Below are positions 1 through 12,049 of a DNA stretch of 64,000 bases, in pieces. The notes under the pieces were generated by a model, which was not told the origin of the DNA, made no database searches, and saw nothing but the letters and a program-made list of their open reading frames with translations. This stretch comes from Nageia nagi (taxonomy: Eukaryota; Pinophyta): NCBI GenBank assembly GCA_050084985.1, contig JBITNC010000001.1, positions 23,064,001 to 23,128,000 of the forward strand, given 5' to 3'. The position numbers and the translations under genes were made by a program. How positions within the stretch are numbered: the stretch's first letter is position 1; every line of letters begins with the position of its first letter.

Positions 1-870
1 AATAGACTTGGAAACATCAGTGACAAGGGCATGAAATTACTACACTCTAAATGTTGCTTCCTAATATAAGAGAACTTGATATAGGATTTTGTGAAGAACA
101 CCATGTGTATGATAAAAAAACAAGAGGTAGCTTTCTAAAAGTAGATAAAGAGAATAAAAACAAGATATTAGAGTTGCTTCAAACAAATGTGTGGGTTCCT
201 ACACAAGTAACTTCACTTAGTGTCTCTTATTACTTTGTCACTTTTATTGATGGATCTACAAGAAATAATAGGTCTATTACATTATGAAAAATTTGATGTG
301 TTTAAGATTTCAAAGGCATTAGTTGAAAATAAAATAGGTTAAAGTTGAAATATCTCAAATCTAATTATGTTGATAAATTTTGTAGTGAAAAAATTGACAT
401 ATTTTATTTGCATAATGACATTACAAGAGTAAAGCTAGTTCCAAAAATGCCTAATGAAAATGGGGTTGTGAAAATAATGAATAAGACCATATTGGAATGG
501 ACTATAAGCATGAGGATAAATTTAAGTTTAACTTTATATCTTTTGGCTAGTGTTGTTAATACTATTGTTTATTTCATTAAGTAGGGTCCATATACTACTT
601 TAGATGGAGACATTCTAGAGGAGATGTAGATAGGTAAAGGGTAAATTAATCATTCCTCATAGTATTTGATTGTGAGGTTTGTGTACACATTGATAAAGAA
701 AATAAAAAAAGAAACTTGATTGAAACTATGAAAAATGCTACTTCATTGGGTATGGTATTGAAGGTATGCATTTCAAATTATGGGATGTTGATAATTGGAA
801 AATCATTAGAAGTAGAGATGTAATATTCCATGAGAAATTTAAGTACAAAAAAAGGTTGCAAGTTGAGAAA
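1..870 (+). pseudogene. Copia GAG-pre-integrase and integrase relic
   Basis: The first bases read RLGNISDKGMKLLHSK, the GAG-pre-integrase signature (usually RLGHxSxKGM). Next come an integrase N-terminal part and the segment YYFVTFIDG. The usual HTDVWGP of the first catalytic Asp reads QTNVWVP here, so that Asp is lost. At 460-580 the block NKTILEWTISMR followed by VNTIVYF matches the distal integrase core (family: MNRTIxERxRSM...VNTAVYL). At 745-840 another frame reads FIGYGIEG, then KLWDVDNWKIIRSRDVIF, a typical copia stretch. The reading frame changes several times, so no functional enzyme is possible. Confidence 0.85.
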
Positions 871-1089
871 AATAAAAAGGAAGAGAAAATAATATTTCTA
901 AGGAAGAAGAAACAATATTTCTAACTCTTTATGATGTTGATGAGCATGAGAAACATAAAGAGAAAAATGAAGGTCTTCAATAACAAGAACACCAAACTAC
1001 AGCTATAGTTGTGAGGAGATCTTCAAGGGCTAGTAGAACTCCTAAACCTTATTCTCCTTCTCTTTAATATGTGCTTTATATTGAAATTT

Positions 1090-1830
1090 GTGAGCCTGAG
1101 TATTTTTATGAAGATATGAAAATAAATATATGGATTAAGTAGGAGATTGTTATGAAGGAAGATATGGACTCTTTACTTCAAGATCAAACTTGGAGTTTGG
1201 TTGAGGTTCCTAAAGGTAAAAGGGAACTACCTAATAAATTGGTGTACAAGTTAAAGGAAGAGAGAGATGGTCAAAATAGGTATAGAGGAAGACTTATGGT
1301 AAAAGGTTTCAATCAAAGGAATGGTATAGACTTTGATGAGATATTTTTCTCATCATAAAAATTATATCCATTAAAGTAATATTGAGTATTGTGGCTACCA
1401 AAAATATTTTTCTTCAATATTTGGATGTAAATATAACTTTTCTTCATGGGGATTTGGAGGAGGTGATTTACATGTAACAACCACAAGGTTTATGGTAAAA
1501 AATAAAGAAGATTACATGTGTAAGTTGGAAAAGAGATTGTATTACCTCAAACAAGATCCTAAATAATGGTACCTCAAATCTAACACTTTTATGGTAACTA
1601 ATGAATTCACTAGATGTCAATCATATCATTGTGTACATTTGAAGAAGATAAATAATGGAAACTATGTTATCTTGCTTTTATATGTAGATGACATGTTGGT
1701 ATTAGAAACTAGTATGTATGATATGTTGATATTAAAGAAATATTAGCTAAAACTTATGCAATGAAGGATTTGTATGAGCTTAAATCAATTTTTGGAATGA
1801 AAATAATTGTATAAAAAAAAAAACACATGC
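1090..1830 (+). pseudogene. Copia reverse transcriptase relic
   Basis: It opens with a family-typical start (W-SLVEVPKGK, then LVYKLKEERDGQ, RYRGRLMVKGF and GIDFDEIF), the first conserved blocks of copia reverse transcriptase. After a shift near 1360 it continues with IVATKNIFLQYLDV and FLHGDLEEVIYM. The catalytic motif YVDDMLV is intact at 1681-1701. Several in-frame stops follow, for example a TAA in place of Gln just after VIYM. Confidence 0.9.
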
Positions 1831-2099
1831 TAAAGTTAACTCAGGAATATTACATTCAAAAGGTGCTAAAATGGTTTAATATTAAGTATGGAAAACCTAT
1901 TACTACATCATTGGAAAAATATTTTAAACTCACTAAAAATTAAATTCCTAAGATACATAAGGAATAAGAGTACATAAGTAGTGTTCCCTATGATTCAATA
2001 GTTGAGAGTTCATTGTATGCAATGGTATGTACTAGATCAGATATATCATAAGAAGTGGGAGTTTTAAGTAGGTTTATGAACAATCTAAGAAAGGATCAT

Positions 2100-2640
2100 T
2101 AAGAAGTAGTTAAGTGGATTATAAAGTATTTGAGGGGTACTTTTAATTAATGTTTATGTTTTGAATATTATGCCACTTATTTACAAGGTTATATTGATTA
2201 ATATATGATAGATGATCTTGATGGTGTGATAAGCAATACAAATTATGTCATTACCATTGGTGGTATAAGAGTTAGTTGTATATTTAATCTTGAACATGTT
2301 GTAGTTGTCTCAACCATCAAATTTAAGTATGTTATTGCTACATAGGCTAGAAAGGATCTATTTTGGTTATAAAGATTGTTGAAACAATTATGTAAGGATC
2401 AACAAGATGCAAAGCTATGGAGTGATAGTTAAAGAGCTATCCATATTATAAGGAAATCATCCTTTGATTCAAGAACCAAGTACATTTGTATTAGTTGCCA
2501 ATTCATTTGATAAACATTGGAGGATGGTTGATTAATGTTAGGGAAGATTCATACTTCACAAAATATTATAGAAATATTGACCAAAGTTTTCACAAAGGAG
2601 AAGTTGGGATTTTGCTCAACCTCGATTGATCTTAAAGAGT
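2100..2640 (+). pseudogene. Copia RNase H relic
   Basis: Around 2290-2370 the frame reads VVVSTIKFKYVIAT, a stop, then ARKDLFWL; the family has VALSTTEAEYMALTEAxKExLWL. The acidic residues of the EAEY motif are degraded to KFKY. The block ILTKVFTKEKLGFC near 2575-2620 is the usual C-terminal end of copia polyproteins. Domain order and strand agree with the upstream reverse transcriptase. Confidence 0.8.
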
Positions 2641-2699
2641 AAAGATCAAAATGAGAAGATTTCAACACCTTGTTGCATTGTAGTGCAGTGGAATCAATA

Positions 2700-3455
2700 T
2701 TCAAGTTGAATATGGTTAAGTATATAGTTTAATTCATGGGTTAAGTTTGAATATATATAAGACTCTATTTGTAAGGGTTATGTAGGGGGCCAATCTTGAA
2801 GGATTGATGGGTCGAACATTCAATTGATATGTGGATCAATGAAGGGCATATTGTGGATACTATAATATTAGTTAATCTGCTAGGGGTTGATTATGGGATA
2901 CTAACTATTCTAATGTAGTCTGATCAAAAAATAGAGAGCACTAAACTCCATTTTAGGTAGTCAAAATCATGCCTCTTCAAGCCTTAATTTTATATATTAG
3001 AGTTATAGTTAGGTTTGGATATTCTCCCCTAGATTTCTTAACCATTCTAGGGTGAAATTGGGATGGTATATTCTTATAAATTGAGAATCTTATATTGAGG
3101 GTATGATGTAGTTTCGATATGTAGTTTTGATCTTGTAACTTATGATTTGATTTTGTTTTCAATTTGAGAGTTTGAGAGATTTGTAGTGAGGTTATGCTTA
3201 TACTTCAAGGGAAGGGTTTGTAGCAATGTTATTTCTTGGTGTATTCTTGGACCACTTGGAAGATTAACACTATATAAGGGTTTAAAACTTTTGCATGGAT
3301 GTAGCCTATATTAGGTGAACCATGTTAAACTCTTGCCTCTCTTACTTGATGTGTTTGCTTAATATGTTTTCTTAGTTATCTTATTGTTTCTTTTGCCAAG
3401 GAGTAGGAGGACTAATTTCTCAAAGTTTATATGAAAATATAAAAACCTAACAACT
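2700..3455 (+). repeat. Probable 3' LTR of the copia relic
   Basis: The sequence lies directly downstream of the polyprotein end. It holds a TATA-like TATATAAGGG at 3271 and, 40 bp further, GGTGAACCATGTTAAA. This resembles the GTGAACCACGT-type sequence often seen in the transcribed part of plant copia LTRs. No second LTR is in the window, so neither boundary can be tested. The right end near CCTAACA (about 3455) is a guess. Confidence 0.4.
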
Positions 3456-3619
3456 GTATCAATTAACATTGAGTCACTTCTATCTATACTACCATTATTA
3501 CTACTAAAGTTGATATTTTCAATGTATGTCTGGTCTATTAATTTATTTAATCATATATGTGCTTCATACTCTTCATTTGAGAGATAAACTCTTGTGTTTT
3601 ACTATTTATAAGTCTATTA

Positions 3620-3905
3620 TTATTGATAAACCATTCTAGACCTAACAAAACCATATACTTTAAATTATTATTATCTACGATGTTAGTAACATCAACAATA
3701 GCTTTTGAATTAATTAATTCCTATTATAAATATTTGCATATTTTTCAACATGCCTAATGATATTTCTACTAATCTATTAGCTAATGAGATATTATATTAA
3801 GTTGGTTCTAATGTTGGACATCCCAATTTTCTCCATATTTCTACTGGTAATAAATTGATATTTTCTCATGGGTCAACCATCATATTCTTTTTTAATCTAT
3901 TGTTT
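3620..3905 (-). pseudogene. Ty3/gypsy aspartic protease relic (antisense)
   Basis: The minus strand reads MVDPxENINLLPVEIWRKLG, the degraded D-S/T-G active-site region. This is followed by PTLEPT, SLANRLVEISLGML and LLGLEWF. The family pattern is DxGAxxNLMP...LGxxxLxPT...LADRSxxxPxG...LGRPxL. The active-site DTG/DSG is degraded to DPstop, so the enzyme is dead. It could belong to an Athila/Tat-type element; only the protease fold is confident. Confidence 0.7.
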
Positions 3906-4494
3906 AGTTATACATCAATCAAAATAATCTTCTTTTTTCATGATTTTTTAGTTTTTATGTATACTTTATTAGATCTTGTCATGCTTTTTTCATATATTTT
4001 AATATTTATTTGAGTTTTGATGTGAGATCTTCTTCTTCTAAAAGTGAACAAAATTATTTTAGAAGCTACATTTCTTATATGGTTAGACTAGGATTATGTA
4101 ATTGTTTCAGTTGGTACCCTTATTTTTGAAGTATGTTGATAAGATCTAGGGTGATTTTTCTAACTTCTTTATATTCAACAATATATGAGTATTTCTTTTC
4201 TAATATTATTTTTTGGATGATAAGATTAATGGATCCTAACTTTTTAGTTCCTCATCAAGCCATGATACGTGCAAAAGGTATAGTATATTGATTCTATTGT
4301 CATATAGGTTTTGTAGTTATTATGGTTATTTTTTCTTTATGGTTTGGTTTCTTAGTTTGACAAGTAAAAGGATCTTATGTTTTTGCAAAAGAAACCCTAT
4401 GGGTGGTTGCAGATGGACTCCTGATAATTTTAGCATTCACTTAAGAATTTGCATTATGATTTTCAATCTTCACCATTTTATTTTTCATTTCATC

Positions 4495-4625
4495 ATGAAG
4501 TTTAGGGCATATAATGTACCCATAATCATTTATATGCTTGCATTATTGGCATATAGTATATTCTTTAATATGAAGTTAGTAAAGATGTCTATGTGTAGTA
4601 TCCCCATAGTTGAAACATTGAGTTG
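4495..4625 (-). pseudogene. Tandem zinc-knuckle-like gag motifs (antisense)
   Basis: The first motif reads CFNYGDTTH, a CCHC knuckle with the second Cys changed to Tyr. The second reads C-Q-stop-C, then six to ten residues, then a terminal IIC. Their position just upstream of the protease relic on the same strand supports gag nucleocapsid. The spacing of the second motif is one residue off the CX2CX4HX4C standard. Confidence 0.45.
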
Positions 4626-4825
4626 TTAGACCTTGACATCAACCCTTATTTTTATATCCTCCACCTCATCCCATTCTATTTAGTTAGTTATCATTCTTGT
4701 ATCTAGTGGGAAGAGACTTATTATTATATTGATTCTTTGATGGTCATGCTTATGCAATTTCTACTAGTAGGATATATGTAATATCCATTTCATCAACAAA
4801 TAATGTGATTTTAGTTAAATTGATG

Positions 4826-4830
4826 GGTTG
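4826..4830. repeat. Left target-site duplication of element A (GGTTG)
   Basis: GGTTG directly precedes the TG of the left LTR and recurs directly after the right LTR at 37134-37138. A 5-bp duplication is normal for Ty3/gypsy integration. Confidence 0.85.
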
Positions 4831-5678
4831 TGTAGATACCCAAAAATGACCCTTCTTTTGACAATCAAAAGAAGAGTAAAAAATTCAAAGTAAATTATAA
4901 AGTTTATGATAGTCTTTCAAAAGCTAGCATCCGACACTGGACATCAACGACTCACCCCAATCATTGTCATCTAGTACTTAGACATTGATGACTCTAAAGT
5001 TGGCAAAATTAAAATAAAAATGGCAACATCTAAAGCATATTGGGAAGAAAACAAAGGATAACAGATGACTTTCCATCATCCCATGCATCCCCACTTCAAA
5101 TCATAACCATGACAAAGCTATATAGGCTTTTCTATCTAGATTTTTGTCTCTAGAATTAGAAACTTTGCTTATTTCTAAAATCTATAAATAAAGCCTTCAA
5201 CCATGAAGCAAAGGGACCTAGTTTGAATGGAAGGTTACTCTATCAAAACACATCTAGGTTTTATTGAGTTAGGTACATTATTATTTCACATTCTATATGC
5301 TTGTTTATGTTCACTTTATGCTAGTTTTATGATATGAACAAGTATGTTTGATGTATTTTTTGTTCACATGTGTGCAAGGTCAATTGTCATGAAATAATTA
5401 CAATTATTAGAGAGAGTCTTAAAGAGCTAAAGAGAATAAAGAGATTCAAGTTTTTTCTTGCAAGTTTTAGAACACAATCCTTAAAGGTTATAGACACCAA
5501 AATCAGGCCTATGAAGGCCTTAGCATTATTTTGTAAAACTCCCTTTTGCAAGGTAATGAATCAAAATGGATTCATCATTTATAATCATTTTGAGGTCTAC
5601 TTGAGAGAAATAAAGAAATTTTTTGGTTTTGAAATGTCTTGTCTTATTTGCTAGCAGGGTTATTTTTTGGGTATGACA
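4831..5678 (+). repeat. 5' LTR of element A
   Basis: It begins TGTAGATACCC and ends GGGTATGACA, so the canonical TG...CA ends are kept. A TATA box (TATAAATA) sits at about 5183-5190. The copy at 36296-37133 shares the whole length with many substitutions. A 94-codon open frame inside the LTR (5370-5654) has no recognisable family and is interrupted in the other copy, so it is treated as chance. Confidence 0.9.
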
Positions 5679-7383
5679 TTATGATGCTAGAAGAAGGGCC
5701 CCTTGCATGTAAACAACATCAATGAGGAGGTGTAAGGGGATTTTCTATGTTTTTATGCATATTTTTTTAGTTTGTGTTATGTGGTAATGAAATTGATCTC
5801 ATGTTTATATTTTGTATTTTTTTAGGCTCGAGTTGTAGAAACGTTGGTGATTGATTATTGGACATCAATGACTTCATTGAAATATCATTGATAGGATTGA
5901 AATGTTAGTGATTCTATTAATAGGAGGTTCAATAATTTATTCTCATAAAATTTTGCAAGTGCATATTAGGAATTAAGACTAAGGTGTTTATGATCCCTAT
6001 GCTTCGAATGCATGTAGGGGAGGGTGTTGAATATTACTAATAATAAGCATGGTTTTTTGCATTTATTTAGATAAGTTCCTAAATTTTATTTATTCCTTCT
6101 CTATTAGGGAAGGGATCACACAAATAAATAAATAAATTCACTTAATATTTTTCTAGTCCATCCACTTATGCTCTCCCTTTGTGCTAAAAAGTGATTTGAA
6201 GTGACCATAATGGATGTAATAGAAAAAGGGTAAACCAATATTTTTTTTAATTTTATCACATTAAAAGGGTGAGTAAATCTACACTAAGTTGGTTACACAC
6301 TTGAAAGGAATAATTAATCATCATATATAGAATGAACATAGGATGAATTTAACAAGTTTAAGGTAGATTAGGATACACTAAATTGGTTAACAAATCTAGT
6401 GGTTATTCTCGACACATTAACGGTGTATTACTTGTATGCCTTACAACACCAAAACATGGTCAAAGGATTTTTACTCATAATGAGGGGAAATAAACCTACA
6501 TTAAAGGAAATTTACTCACATTAATGACTTCTTAATTGTCTTCCTTACCACACTGAGAGGCAATTGAATGATTGTGACTTGTAAGAAGAGGTAATGAACC
6601 ACATTTTAATATTTCTTTTGGTTAATGAATCAAACTAAAAGTTAATGATTCCCATGGATATCTAGATTAAATTTTACATTAATTAAAAAATTATTTGGAT
6701 CACTAAAAAGATTTAATTGATAGACATGTATGATTGGGAGGGTTATAAATTGCACTGATTAGTATTTTATTTTGATTAAATGCATAATCATGAGAAATTT
6801 TAAAATGAACATCAATGAGTTGGAGGTGATTACTAACCATTGATTCTTATTCTCTCACATTCTCAGTAACAAAACATAATGAGCCTTAGAGCCAAAAGCT
6901 GGAGATGAATACTAGGTTTATAAGTTAGAAGTCATTACTTTCTATTGAATGACTATAAAAAATAGGTTATACTTGGATTTCATCATTAAGATAGTTCTCA
7001 ATGGTATTCCTCGAGCCCCATTGCCCTAAGGGGACCACTTTATGTGCTAAATTGTTACTTATCTCTAGAATACTTATAGGATTACCAACCTACCTTGCTT
7101 AAACACTTGACTAGATAAAATAATTTAGAGAAACTAATAAGATTAAAATATTTCATATCACTCATATAAAAAGATTAATTTAATAGACCAAAAAAACTAC
7201 AAAAGATAATCACACTGAAAAATTTAGTATGCATATAGGTTGTTTGTGCCTATAATTATTTTCTCGTAAACATAAATCCAAAAGATAAAAATAGAATTAT
7301 TATGTTTGATGTTTTTTTTCTTTTACTTATAGTTTGGTAGAAAAGAAAAATAAAAAAGTACAAATAAATAAAACCAAAAGAAA
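5679..7383 (+). other. 5' leader of element A, no gene seen
   Basis: These 1.7 kb separate the left LTR from the gag start. The sequence after the LTR (ATGCTAGAAGAAGGG) did not match a primer-binding site that I know. There is AT-rich sequence throughout and no coding signature on either strand. Confidence 0.6.
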
Positions 7384-9660
7384 ATGGTTAATACATGTTC
7401 TCAAATGGCTCAGCAATGGTAAGAACTTAATAATGAAAAATATCTAGAAAAATAAAGAATTCATAGGTCTAGTAGGAACACTTCGAAAAGAGAAAATCTT
7501 GGAGAAATAAATACAGCTTATCTAAACCCTATGGATGATGAATTAGATATTGTTATACAATGTTTAACATAATTAAAAATCCCTCATTCTTCTCATGCTC
7601 ATATCTTTCCTTTGAATCTAGATTATTTAGCGAAAGATGCAAAATTAGTTGATGATGTAGAAGTGATTATATTAAGAAATATACCCCATTTGAAAACCCA
7701 TTCAGCTTATACTATACTCCAAAGAGTCCCTTTTATACCTAAGTATTATCATGTCACATGATATCTTCCATATGGATGTTTAGTTCACTCATACATAAGA
7801 AGAGATGATTATACTCCTTCCATTATTTCTAGAAAAATGGAGGAATTTGATGATCAAATATTTATACATATAGCTACCCCTATGCTAGAATTGAGAAATT
7901 ATGCTAGAGTTTATAATAATCTTTGTTACATTTTAAAATCAAATACACCAACTCCTTTGTCAAACCATAGAACCCCTAGACAAGGACATGAAGTGAGAAA
8001 GAACCTTGTTATAACAAGGTTTAAATTACAAGGAATACCTCTCTATGTGCATAAGAAAGAGAATCCACCTCAAATAATGTACAACACCAACCCCAACAAC
8101 AAATGGTTTTGTATAATCCATGTGTATAACAACAAATTAAACCCATAGGATTCATTCAACAAGCATGGTTACAAACACAATTTGTGCTCAATATACATCA
8201 AAATAGGCTACTAGTAAGACAATCTAATAAGCAAAATATTGAAATTCAACCCAGGCCTAGTCAAATAATGGGTAAGGATAAAAATTGACAACCTAGAGCA
8301 TGATCCTTATCTCCCCAAGGTCATGGAGTATATAAATATCAAGAACCTTACTTGGCTAAGAAAAAATAAGCTTCAATTATAAATCAACAAGATGATCTTC
8401 AAAGGTATCATTTACCTCCAGTTATAAATAAAATTCAATCACATTATCTTCCTATAGCACTACATCAATAATCAATGCAACAACAATTACCTCCATATCA
8501 AACTTCACCACCTTCTCCATCGTATGATGGAATTTACTATGATGACAAATCACCCTCTAAACAAAGATATGAATCATTCCACAAGTATGAAGGAAAAGTG
8601 GATATAAAAATGAAGAATATCCTATGTATCAAGACTAACTAGAAAAAAGAGATGATCTTCACAAGAGATTGATGGAAATTGAAAAAGAGTTATGTTTACA
8701 AAGTAAAAAAAAGTATCATACGAAACTATTTGCAATGAACCAATTAATCCAAGTGTTCCAAAAAAGAAAATTCCTTTCAAATTTAAAATTTCAAAAATTA
8801 AGTGATTCAAAGGAGAGGAAAATCCTAAATAACATCTTTTGCAATTTAAGTATTCAAGTTATGTTATTACTAATTATGATCCATTAATGTTGTGCATCTT
8901 TCCCATGACACTTGTTGGTTAAGTAATGGATTGGTACAATAACTTAATAGAATATAGTATTTGTTCATACACAACTTGTAAATTTGTTCTTAGAATATTT
9001 TAAGATAAATATGAAAGATAAAAACTTCCATCATTGATCATACAATATACTAGCAATTTCAAGATGAATCGATTACTGATTTCATCTCATGATGGAGGGT
9101 AATTTTGACAAACATGCCCTACACTTTACCTCAAGAAGAATTGGTAAAAATATTTAGTCAAAGTTTTTTAAGACCTATCACTAGTATCTTACTAATCCAA
9201 CAAGATAAGACCTTTGAGGAAGCTATTTCCCAAGTTGTTATAATTGAAAACATCAAAATCAAAGATGGTGAGATAAAAAGTAAGAAAAATGAACCTTATG
9301 TTAAAAACAAAAATAAATAAGTATAAATAATTAAACCATCCTTGGCCAACAAATTTTATATCATCAAAGAAGTAGAACTAAATTCTCCATAAATTGAGTA
9401 AAAAGACTTTAGACCATTAAGAAATTTTACACCTTTGTCAAAATCTCTTTATGATATTTAGAAGAAACTTTGTGATCATCAAGTGATTACATTAATAGAA
9501 ATAAGATATGAATGTCTTGATGCTCAAAATAATAGATGGTATAATGAGAATGAATATTATCATTTCCATTGTCAAAAGGGTAATGATACAAATAAGTGTA
9601 AGATTTACAATACAAAATCAAAAACTTGATTAATCAAGGAAATTTGGAAGTCAATAACCC
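7384..9660 (+). pseudogene. Element A gag relic
   Basis: The frame starting at ATG 7384 stays aligned through 8148 apart from single stop codons. Around 8900-9320 it shows the retrotransposon gag core: MDWYNNL (family: W-hydrophobic), then FQDESITDFIS, stop, WR, then NMPYTLPQEELVKIFSQSF. At 9540-9650 lies YYHFHCQKGNDTNKCK, close to the YHxxKGHDTxxC motif found before the protease in Tat-type gag. The protein would coat the RNA in virus-like particles. Many stops and some frameshifts show that it is dead. Confidence 0.75.
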
Positions 9661-10125
9661 CTTAGCTAATCCTAATTAGAATTTGAGAATTTATAAAAAT
9701 CTTCTTCCTCAACATTAGGCTAATAACATATCATTGCATCCCCTTGAGAATCAATTAATGCATAACTGGAGTTATGAAAATTCAATCTTTATAGGGATGG
9801 TAAGTATTACCATAAGAGCTCAAAGGGTATAAATAAGGTAAAATAATATTCCAAAAAATCAACTAGATGAGGTTGTTGTGTAACCCAATATACCTATACC
9901 TCAACCACTTAAGGTAAAGGATCCTTACATTAGCAATTGAAGAATTTGCAAGTGAAAATGTATCTATTTGAATTACTACAACAATCTAAGAATCATAGGG
10001 ATGCGATGAGACAATTATTACAAATAATTGAGTTCGACATAAATGATCCTAAAAGCTTTGTATCTTTTGTAAGAAACACTAAACTAATTCAAAAACCTAC
10101 CATTATTTTCTATGATCATGAAGTT

Positions 10126-10623
10126 AGATAATTAAATGAAATGAGTGGTGAAGATCCTCCCTTGCATATTATAGCTAAAGTGGATGGAAAGGCTTTTAAA
10201 AGAATATGAATTGATGAAGGTTCAATAATAAACATTATTTCAACAATCACATATAAAAATATGAGTCTTCCATTCTTGCATATTTGTGCACCAACCTTGC
10301 AATTAAAAGTATTTAATGATGTTGTGCATTCAACCATGGGACCTATCTCATTGCCTATCATTGTAGGGTCTAAAAAAGTGCAAACAATATTGCAAGTAAT
10401 CAAAGGAGACATAAATCATTATAATATTCTCTTATGGAGACCTTGGATTAGATATATGCTATGTGTCCCATCAACTTATCATAATTGTCTAAAGTATAGT
10501 CACAAGGGTGTAGTACATTATGTGCTTGGAGATGAAAATCCCTTTTCACATTGTTATAGTGCACACCTATCAAATGAAGTGACTTTACCATCCACTCATT
10601 ACTTTAAAACACCTATATTATAA
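10126..10623 (+). pseudogene. Element A aspartic protease relic
   Basis: After PPLHIIAKVDGKAFKRI the active site reads IDEGSIINII; the family has IDNGSS/DTGSS followed by N(V/I). The distal part reads GPISLPIIVG and then NILLWRPWIR, matching LLGRPWI, followed by VPSTYHNCLKY. This C-terminal block (AVPSTLHQxLKF) is characteristic of Tat-like and related plant Ty3 proteases. The catalytic Asp is still present, but the flanking residue is changed and a stop lies just before it. Confidence 0.85.
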
Positions 10624-11689
10624 AAAAAACCATCAAATTTTAGGAATGGGTAAAAATAATCCTTCCTCAAACTCTTTGAAAGAAGAACATATTATTAATC
10701 ACGAATTACCCAACACTTAAAAGACTAGTATTGATTCACCACCAAGAATAGAACCAACACCTCAAGAAGGATGTACATGGGAAGAAAGAGCACAAAATTT
10801 TGATAAGTTAAGTAAAGATTCTTCATCAAAAAATCTTCCCCCATAGATACATCAGTAAAAAATGATGATTGTCAAGAAAAGGATAAGTCATCAAACATTT
10901 ATCTCATGACCATAAAATTGATATATTGTGGTATAAGGGAATTTGGAATCGATGATGTTATTTTTAGTATTCCTTCTATCTAAGAAGTAGGAAGACCAAG
11001 AGAATCTCCTAATGTAGTGGGGAAATTGGTGCCATTAGGGAAAGTCCTTAATCAGACATTATTTTTTTTAAGGTCTTATAGAACCACCTATTTTGATAAA
11101 TTTCAATGGAAAGGATAAGGTTTAGGATGATATGAACAAGTACCTAAATATACAATCATATTTACTACCAATTACCTAATAATAAAATAGGATTGAGATA
11201 CAAAAGTAAGAATCAAAAGGAATATGGTTGCAAAATAGTTGAACTACAACTAAAAATATTAAAGTTTTAAAAGCCATCTAAAACATCTAAAGGGATAATA
11301 AGTAACAATAATGTCAAATAGGAAACATTATCTTTAGAGAGGCTATTCCCCAATGATATATCAAGTAATATGGTATAAATTGTAAAAATATCTAAGGAAG
11401 TTTTAGAAAATGTATCTTTTTATTGGTTTGTAAGTGATGAGTTTGAACCATTAAGTCTAGTAAGCTCAAATAATTCTTCATCTTACCTCTTGGTAGATGA
11501 AGATACTGTAGAATTCCCATTAATTTCCAAATAACCTATAATAAGATACTTTAACTCTATATATACTATATTACAAACCTCATACTTCACCATAAACACC
11601 ACCTTAGAAGACCAATATTAAGGTGAAGATTAAGAATATAACATGAATGATAAAAATTAGATTTTGATACCAAATCAATTGGTAGAAGG
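10624..11689 (+). other. Element A pol linker between protease and reverse transcriptase
   Basis: This kilobase is decayed sequence in several frames. Near 11040-11120 one frame reads KVLNQTLFFLRSYRTTYF, resembling the variable linker found between protease and reverse transcriptase in this lineage. No separate domain can be named. Confidence 0.45.
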
Positions 11690-11871
11690 GTCTCATATGT
11701 TAATTGAAGAAACCATCGAGGTTGATTTAAGTGATGATCCTAATAATCTCAAGAATTTGTCTCTATGCTTGAAGAAAAGCAAAAAAATATTTACATGGTC
11801 ATACATTGATATGCCTGGACTCATTCGAACTTGGTAGTACATAACTTGGGTATTAAAGAAGATGATAGACC
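11690..11871 (+). pseudogene. Element A pre-reverse-transcriptase segment, interrupted by element B
   Basis: It reads KKIFTWSYIDMPGL, the conserved (D)VFAWSYxDMPGL block just upstream of reverse transcriptase in plant Ty3 elements. Element B is inserted 48 bp downstream of this motif. The element A frame resumes at 25692, after the second copy of AGACC, without a net frame change. Confidence 0.85.
11867..11871. repeat. Left target-site duplication of element B (AGACC)
   Basis: AGACC lies immediately before the TG of the left LTR of element B and recurs at 25687-25691 right after the CA of its right LTR. Confidence 0.9.
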
Positions 11872-12049
11872 TGTATATTAATACATAATCATTACTCTAA
11901 GGTTTTTTGAAAGTATGATCACTTCTGGAGGTGACGTAAGCTAAGCATAATCACAATGGGTTTAAGAACCATTTCCAAAAGTGATTACTTCATTATGAAA
12001 GAAGAAAAGCCCCTCGAAGTTAATGTTGAGTAACCTGGGTCCCAAAATG

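Larger units (their letters stand above)
1..3455 (+). mobile_element. Decayed Ty1/copia retrotransposon, 3' part
   Basis: The stretch reads in the order GAG-pre-integrase, integrase, reverse transcriptase, RNase H, which is the Ty1/copia order with integrase before reverse transcriptase. It enters the window already inside the polyprotein, so the 5' LTR and most of gag lie to the left. Many stops and frameshifts break it. An LTR-like tail follows the RNase H. To the right it abuts an antisense Ty3/gypsy relic, so this element may have inserted into it. The class is confident; the right end is approximate. Confidence 0.85.
3480..4830 (-). mobile_element. Antisense Ty3/gypsy gag-protease relic
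   Basis: Read on the minus strand, it has two zinc-knuckle-like motifs followed by an aspartic protease, the gag-to-pol junction of a Ty3/gypsy element. It is cut on the low-coordinate side by the copia relic and on the high-coordinate side by the LTR of element A. It was therefore probably the host for element A. No LTR was recognised. Confidence 0.6.

Noticed and set aside
4288-4629. 113-codon plus-strand frame
   Set aside because: It overlaps the antisense zinc-knuckle region, which gives a better explanation; it is low-complexity and hydrophobic by composition.
5370-5654. 94-codon frame inside the left LTR of element A
   Set aside because: The corresponding part of the right LTR is interrupted and no family is recognised.
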